Shown here: positions 8,110-10,104 of the stretch, piece after piece
Layout: every line of letters begins with the position of its first letter
Position numbering within the stretch: the first letter of the stretch is position 1
NCBI GenBank assembly: GCA_029882955.1
Contig: JAOUJX010000126.1
Span: 1-10,104 of the forward strand
DNA from: Gammaproteobacteria bacterium
GTDB taxonomy: Bacteria; Pseudomonadota; Gammaproteobacteria; GCA-001735895
Length of the DNA stretch: 10,104 bases
Direction: 5' to 3'
The notes under the pieces: model-generated
The model's database searches: none
The model's input: the letters and a program-made list of their open reading frames with translations, nothing else
What the model was told of the DNA's origin: nothing
Made by a program: the position numbers and the translations under genes

Positions 8110-8568
8110 CTACCCGTAGAAACCAAAACCTTTGGCCATCATCGATGCACAGAAGATAATCCCGGCTATACCCATTAGCTGATAATGTATTAACCGACGT
8201 AGTTTCTCCGAATCCGTTTCGGAAAAAGTCGGCGCAATTTCCTGGTCGATTTCTTTGCGCCAGCGCAGGTAGGTGACGGTCGGGCGAATCGACATGAGCC
8301 CGACACCGACAAACAGGGCGATCTTTGTCAGGAAATAGTAATTATTAAAATAATAATCTGAGCCTTTATCAAAATAATAAACTCGCAACAGGCCAAATAC
8401 CAATATGAGTATTGCCATTAACCCGTAAGCCCGATCAGCCCTTTGAATACGTCTTGCGATATCGATATCCGGTGACGCTCGTAATAGCGTGAGCTGCAAT
8501 ACCAGCGCCGCGGTCAAAGAGAAGAAAGCCATAAAATGACCGAAGGCAACCAGTGCAGACCAGAGCAT
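8110..8568 (-). CDS. DUF2214-family membrane protein
   Basis: A 152-residue integral membrane protein with four predicted helices, near residues 4-26, 48-66, 78-96 and 127-146. The stretch LRVYYFDKGSDYYFNN (61-76), followed by KIALFVGVGLMSIRPT (82-97) and LRWR (101-104), is the conserved core I recognise from DUF2214 proteins. His11 in the first helix and His128 near the last could be of interest if the family binds a metal or haem, but no role is established. The ATG shares one base with the TAA of pdxH (TAATG, 8566-8570), so translation is probably coupled. Function is unknown; fold assignment is good. Confidence 0.82.
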   Translation of the reverse strand: MLWSALVAFGHFMAFFSLTAALVLQLTLLRASPDIDIARRIQRADRAYGLMAILILVFGLLRVYYFDKGSDYYFNNYYFLTKIALFVGVGLMSIRPTVTYLRWRKEIDQEIAPTFSETDSEKLRRLIHYQLMGIAGIIFCASMMAKGFGFYG

Positions 8569-9215
8569 TATGGCGATATTCTCGATTTGGCCCAGCCGTT
8601 GGCCGCAGGCCGGTAAACAATTCGATCGTGCAGGCGATTCACAAGGCCCTGCCAGAATTCGAAATAAACCGGTTTCAGACGGTAGCCGATCCAGGCTTCG
8701 GGCCTTGGCACATCGCCTTGCGGGTGCAAATCGCGCAGGCGCTGGACCTCGCTTTCCAGTACAGCACGGCTTTCTACCGGTGACGTCTGCCAGGAAGAGG
8801 CCGCACTAAAGCGACTGCCTTCGGGGCGTGAGTGAAAATAGCTATCCGCCTGCTCCGCAGACAGTCGTTCGACGCTACCCTGCACCCTGATTTGACGACT
8901 CAGATCGCGCCAGTGAAATAATAAAGCCGCCTGCGGATTGCACTCGAGTTCCTGCCCCTTCTGGCTACGCGAATCGGTGTACCAGCAAAAACCGTCGGCA
9001 TCGTAGCCCTTCAGCAAGACGATTCGCGCAGACGGCAAGCCATCATTAGTCGCCGTCGCCAGAGTCATGGCGGTGGAATCGATTAACTGCAGATCGGTCG
9101 CCTGTTGTAACCATTTGCCAAACTCGACTATCGGGTCGGCATCGAGATCGGCTTTGCCAATACTGGTGCTTTCGTAGTCGCGACGGACATTGCTCAGGTC
9201 TTTGCTCTCGCCCAT
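8568..9215 (-). CDS. pdxH: Pyridoxamine 5'-phosphate oxidase
   Basis: A 215-residue FMN enzyme that oxidises pyridoxine 5'-phosphate or pyridoxamine 5'-phosphate to pyridoxal 5'-phosphate with O2, in vitamin B6 synthesis and salvage. Recognisable blocks are RRDY (11-14), DPIVEFGKWL (27-36), RIVLLKG (64-70), YTDSRSQKGQEL (79-90), RQIRVQG (107-113), YFHSRP (126-131), FEFWQG (185-190) and NRLHDR (193-198). Aligned from memory to the E. coli enzyme with a constant offset of three, the substrate contacts Lys72, Tyr129, Arg133, Ser137, Arg197 and His199 are kept as Lys69, Tyr126, Arg130, Ser134, Arg194 and His196. The usual SQIGAW stretch after Ser134 is divergent (SRFSAAS, 134-140). The gene starts 7 bases after the dienelactone hydrolase stop; no strong ribosome site is seen, so coupling is likely. 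Confidence 0.95.
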   Translation of the reverse strand: MGESKDLSNVRRDYESTSIGKADLDADPIVEFGKWLQQATDLQLIDSTAMTLATATNDGLPSARIVLLKGYDADGFCWYTDSRSQKGQELECNPQAALLFHWRDLSRQIRVQGSVERLSAEQADSYFHSRPEGSRFSAASSWQTSPVESRAVLESEVQRLRDLHPQGDVPRPEAWIGYRLKPVYFEFWQGLVNRLHDRIVYRPAANGWAKSRISP

Positions 9216-9222
9216 AGTGTTT

Positions 9223-9951
9223 TTAAAATACCTGGTTAAACAATGCTTTCATGGCATTCCATGAGGCTTCATCGGCGGCTGTCTGATAGCCGAGATCGAG
9301 CCCGTATTTAGGGCCGTTGATATCCGCCTGCGGGTTACTGAAACCATGTTTCGCGCCGGGATAAACCGTGACCTGGTAGTCGGCTTTGGCGGCATCCATT
9401 TCGGCTTTAAACGCCTCGACCGCATCCATGGTCACCATCGTGTCGGCTTCGCCGTGGGAAACCAGAATTTTCGGTTTGATACTTCCCGGCTGTGCCGTAT
9501 GGAACGACCCCAGGGCACCATGAAAACTCGCCACCGCGGAAAGTGGCAACCCGATACGCGCCATGTGTAAAGCCATCGCACCGCCAAAACAGTAGCCGAT
9601 CGCAGCCGTTTTATTCGCATCGACCGAAGGCTGGTCGCATAATAACTGGTAACTGTCGCGTAATACCCGGGAGCCGGTTTCCATATCACCGAGTACGGCA
9701 TTCATCAAAGCACCCGCTTGGTCGGGATTCTCGGCCACTTTACCTTCACCGTACATATCGATTGCGAGAGCAACATACCCCAGCTCGGCAAGCATATGCG
9801 CTCGTTTGTGCATGTGGTCGTTCACACCCCACCACTCGTGAATAACGATAATGCCCGGTTTAGGGGTGGATATCGATTCATCCTGTGCGAGATAGGCTTT
9901 GTGAGTGTTATTGCCCGAGGTATATTCGACAGAGCTGGTAACGATATTCAT
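9223..9951 (-). CDS. Dienelactone hydrolase family alpha/beta hydrolase
   Basis: A 242-residue alpha/beta hydrolase of the dienelactone hydrolase family. The catalytic triad is visible: Cys121 in GYCFGG (119-124), Asp170 in HGEAD (166-170) and His202 in AKHGF (200-204). Glu39 in IHEWWG (37-42), which primes the cysteine in studied relatives, is also kept. Family enzymes open lactones or hydrolyse esters in the cytoplasm; the real substrate here is unknown, as no aromatic ring-cleavage genes are nearby. I chose ATG at 9949-9951 because GGAGGAG sits five bases upstream; the frame stays open to 10050, but that extension would overlap the divergent VOC gene and does not look like part of the fold. 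First gene of the four-gene minus operon. Confidence 0.92.
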   Translation of the reverse strand: MNIVTSSVEYTSGNNTHKAYLAQDESISTPKPGIIVIHEWWGVNDHMHKRAHMLAELGYVALAIDMYGEGKVAENPDQAGALMNAVLGDMETGSRVLRDSYQLLCDQPSVDANKTAAIGYCFGGAMALHMARIGLPLSAVASFHGALGSFHTAQPGSIKPKILVSHGEADTMVTMDAVEAFKAEMDAAKADYQVTVYPGAKHGFSNPQADINGPKYGLDLGYQTAADEASWNAMKALFNQVF

Positions 9952-9956
9952 TTTTT

Positions 9957-9963
9957 CTCCTCC
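9957..9963 (-). promoter_or_regulatory. Shine-Dalgarno site that fixes the dienelactone hydrolase start
   Basis: On the minus strand GGAGGAG lies five bases before the ATG at 9949-9951, a near-perfect match to the 16S rRNA tail. It rules in this start over the longer in-frame ATG at 10048-10050. Confidence 0.88.
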
Positions 9964-10029
9964 ACGCGTAATGTAGCGACAACATAATTCAGAAAGACTG
10001 GAAAATCCAGCAGCAAGTGTTAGATTGCA

Positions 10030-10104
10030 ATGATGAATAAACTCGACCATATTGTTATCGCCGCCGACTCCCTCGACCAGGGCGTTGAATATATCCAGAA
10101 TGAA
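10030..10104 (+). CDS. Glyoxalase-like (VOC) protein, N-terminal fragment
   Basis: The frame opens with ATG at 10030 (a second ATG follows directly at 10033) and runs off the right edge after 25 codons. The start, M-M-N-K-L-D-H-I-V-I-A-A-D-S-L-D then G-V-E-Y-I, is typical of glyoxalase-like VOC domains, where the His of LDHIVIA is often a metal ligand and the helix after D-S-L follows. No clear ribosome site precedes it. It diverges from the dienelactone hydrolase across 78 bases. Only the beginning is visible, so the family call is moderate. Confidence 0.7.
   Translation, partial: MMNKLDHIVIAADSLDQGVEYIQNE

Noticed and set aside
9952..10050. Longer N-terminus of the dienelactone hydrolase
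   Set aside because: It overlaps the divergent VOC gene, and a near-perfect ribosome site sits before the internal ATG at 9951.

Overview
The window looks like chromosomal DNA of a gammaproteobacterium, probably a free-living marine or freshwater one. The basis is the mix of families (FIST, DUF2157/DUF4824, a DsrC/TusE-like protein, PdxH, dienelactone hydrolase), the balanced GC content and the dense operon layout. No taxonomic marker is present, so this is an inference. I see no phage, transposase, CRISPR array, tRNA or rRNA. All genes look intact except the two cut by the window edges.

Layout. (1) 1-455, minus: the N-terminal part of a spermidine synthase-like SAM-binding protein, truncated by the left edge. 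(2) 602-1723, plus: a two-domain FIST sensory protein, divergent from gene 1, with a plausible promoter so close to the ATG that the message may be leaderless. (3) 1744-1782: a short palindromic intergenic repeat between convergent genes. (4) 1790-3747, minus: a two-gene membrane operon, a DUF2157-type multi-spanning protein followed by a DUF4824-type periplasmic protein with an ATGA overlap. The second gene carries eight perfect copies of a hexanucleotide encoding (Glu-Asn)8. (5) 3986-7022, plus: a lipid operon of a three-histidine-box fatty acid desaturase, an acyl-CoA synthetase (ATGA overlap) and a DsrC/TusE-like protein with its own strong ribosome binding site. (6) 7029-7056: a strong hairpin terminator shared by two convergent operons. 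(7) 7060-9951, minus: a four-gene operon read as dienelactone hydrolase, pdxH, DUF2214 membrane protein and Ldh_2-family oxidoreductase, with spacings of 7, -1 and 21 bases. (8) 10030-10104, plus: the first 25 codons of a glyoxalase-like (VOC) protein.

How they may work together. The desaturase and ligase plausibly form a fatty acid activation and desaturation unit. The linked DsrC-like protein keeps the upstream cysteine (CysA) but has alanine where DsrC and TusE carry the essential C-terminal cysteine, plus an eight-residue tail, so it is unlikely to be an ordinary sulfur-relay protein. This operon is the best candidate in the window for something poorly described. A second anomaly is the Ldh_2-family protein, in which both histidine-containing signature motifs of the family are replaced. 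The PdxH operon otherwise looks like vitamin B6 salvage plus housekeeping functions.
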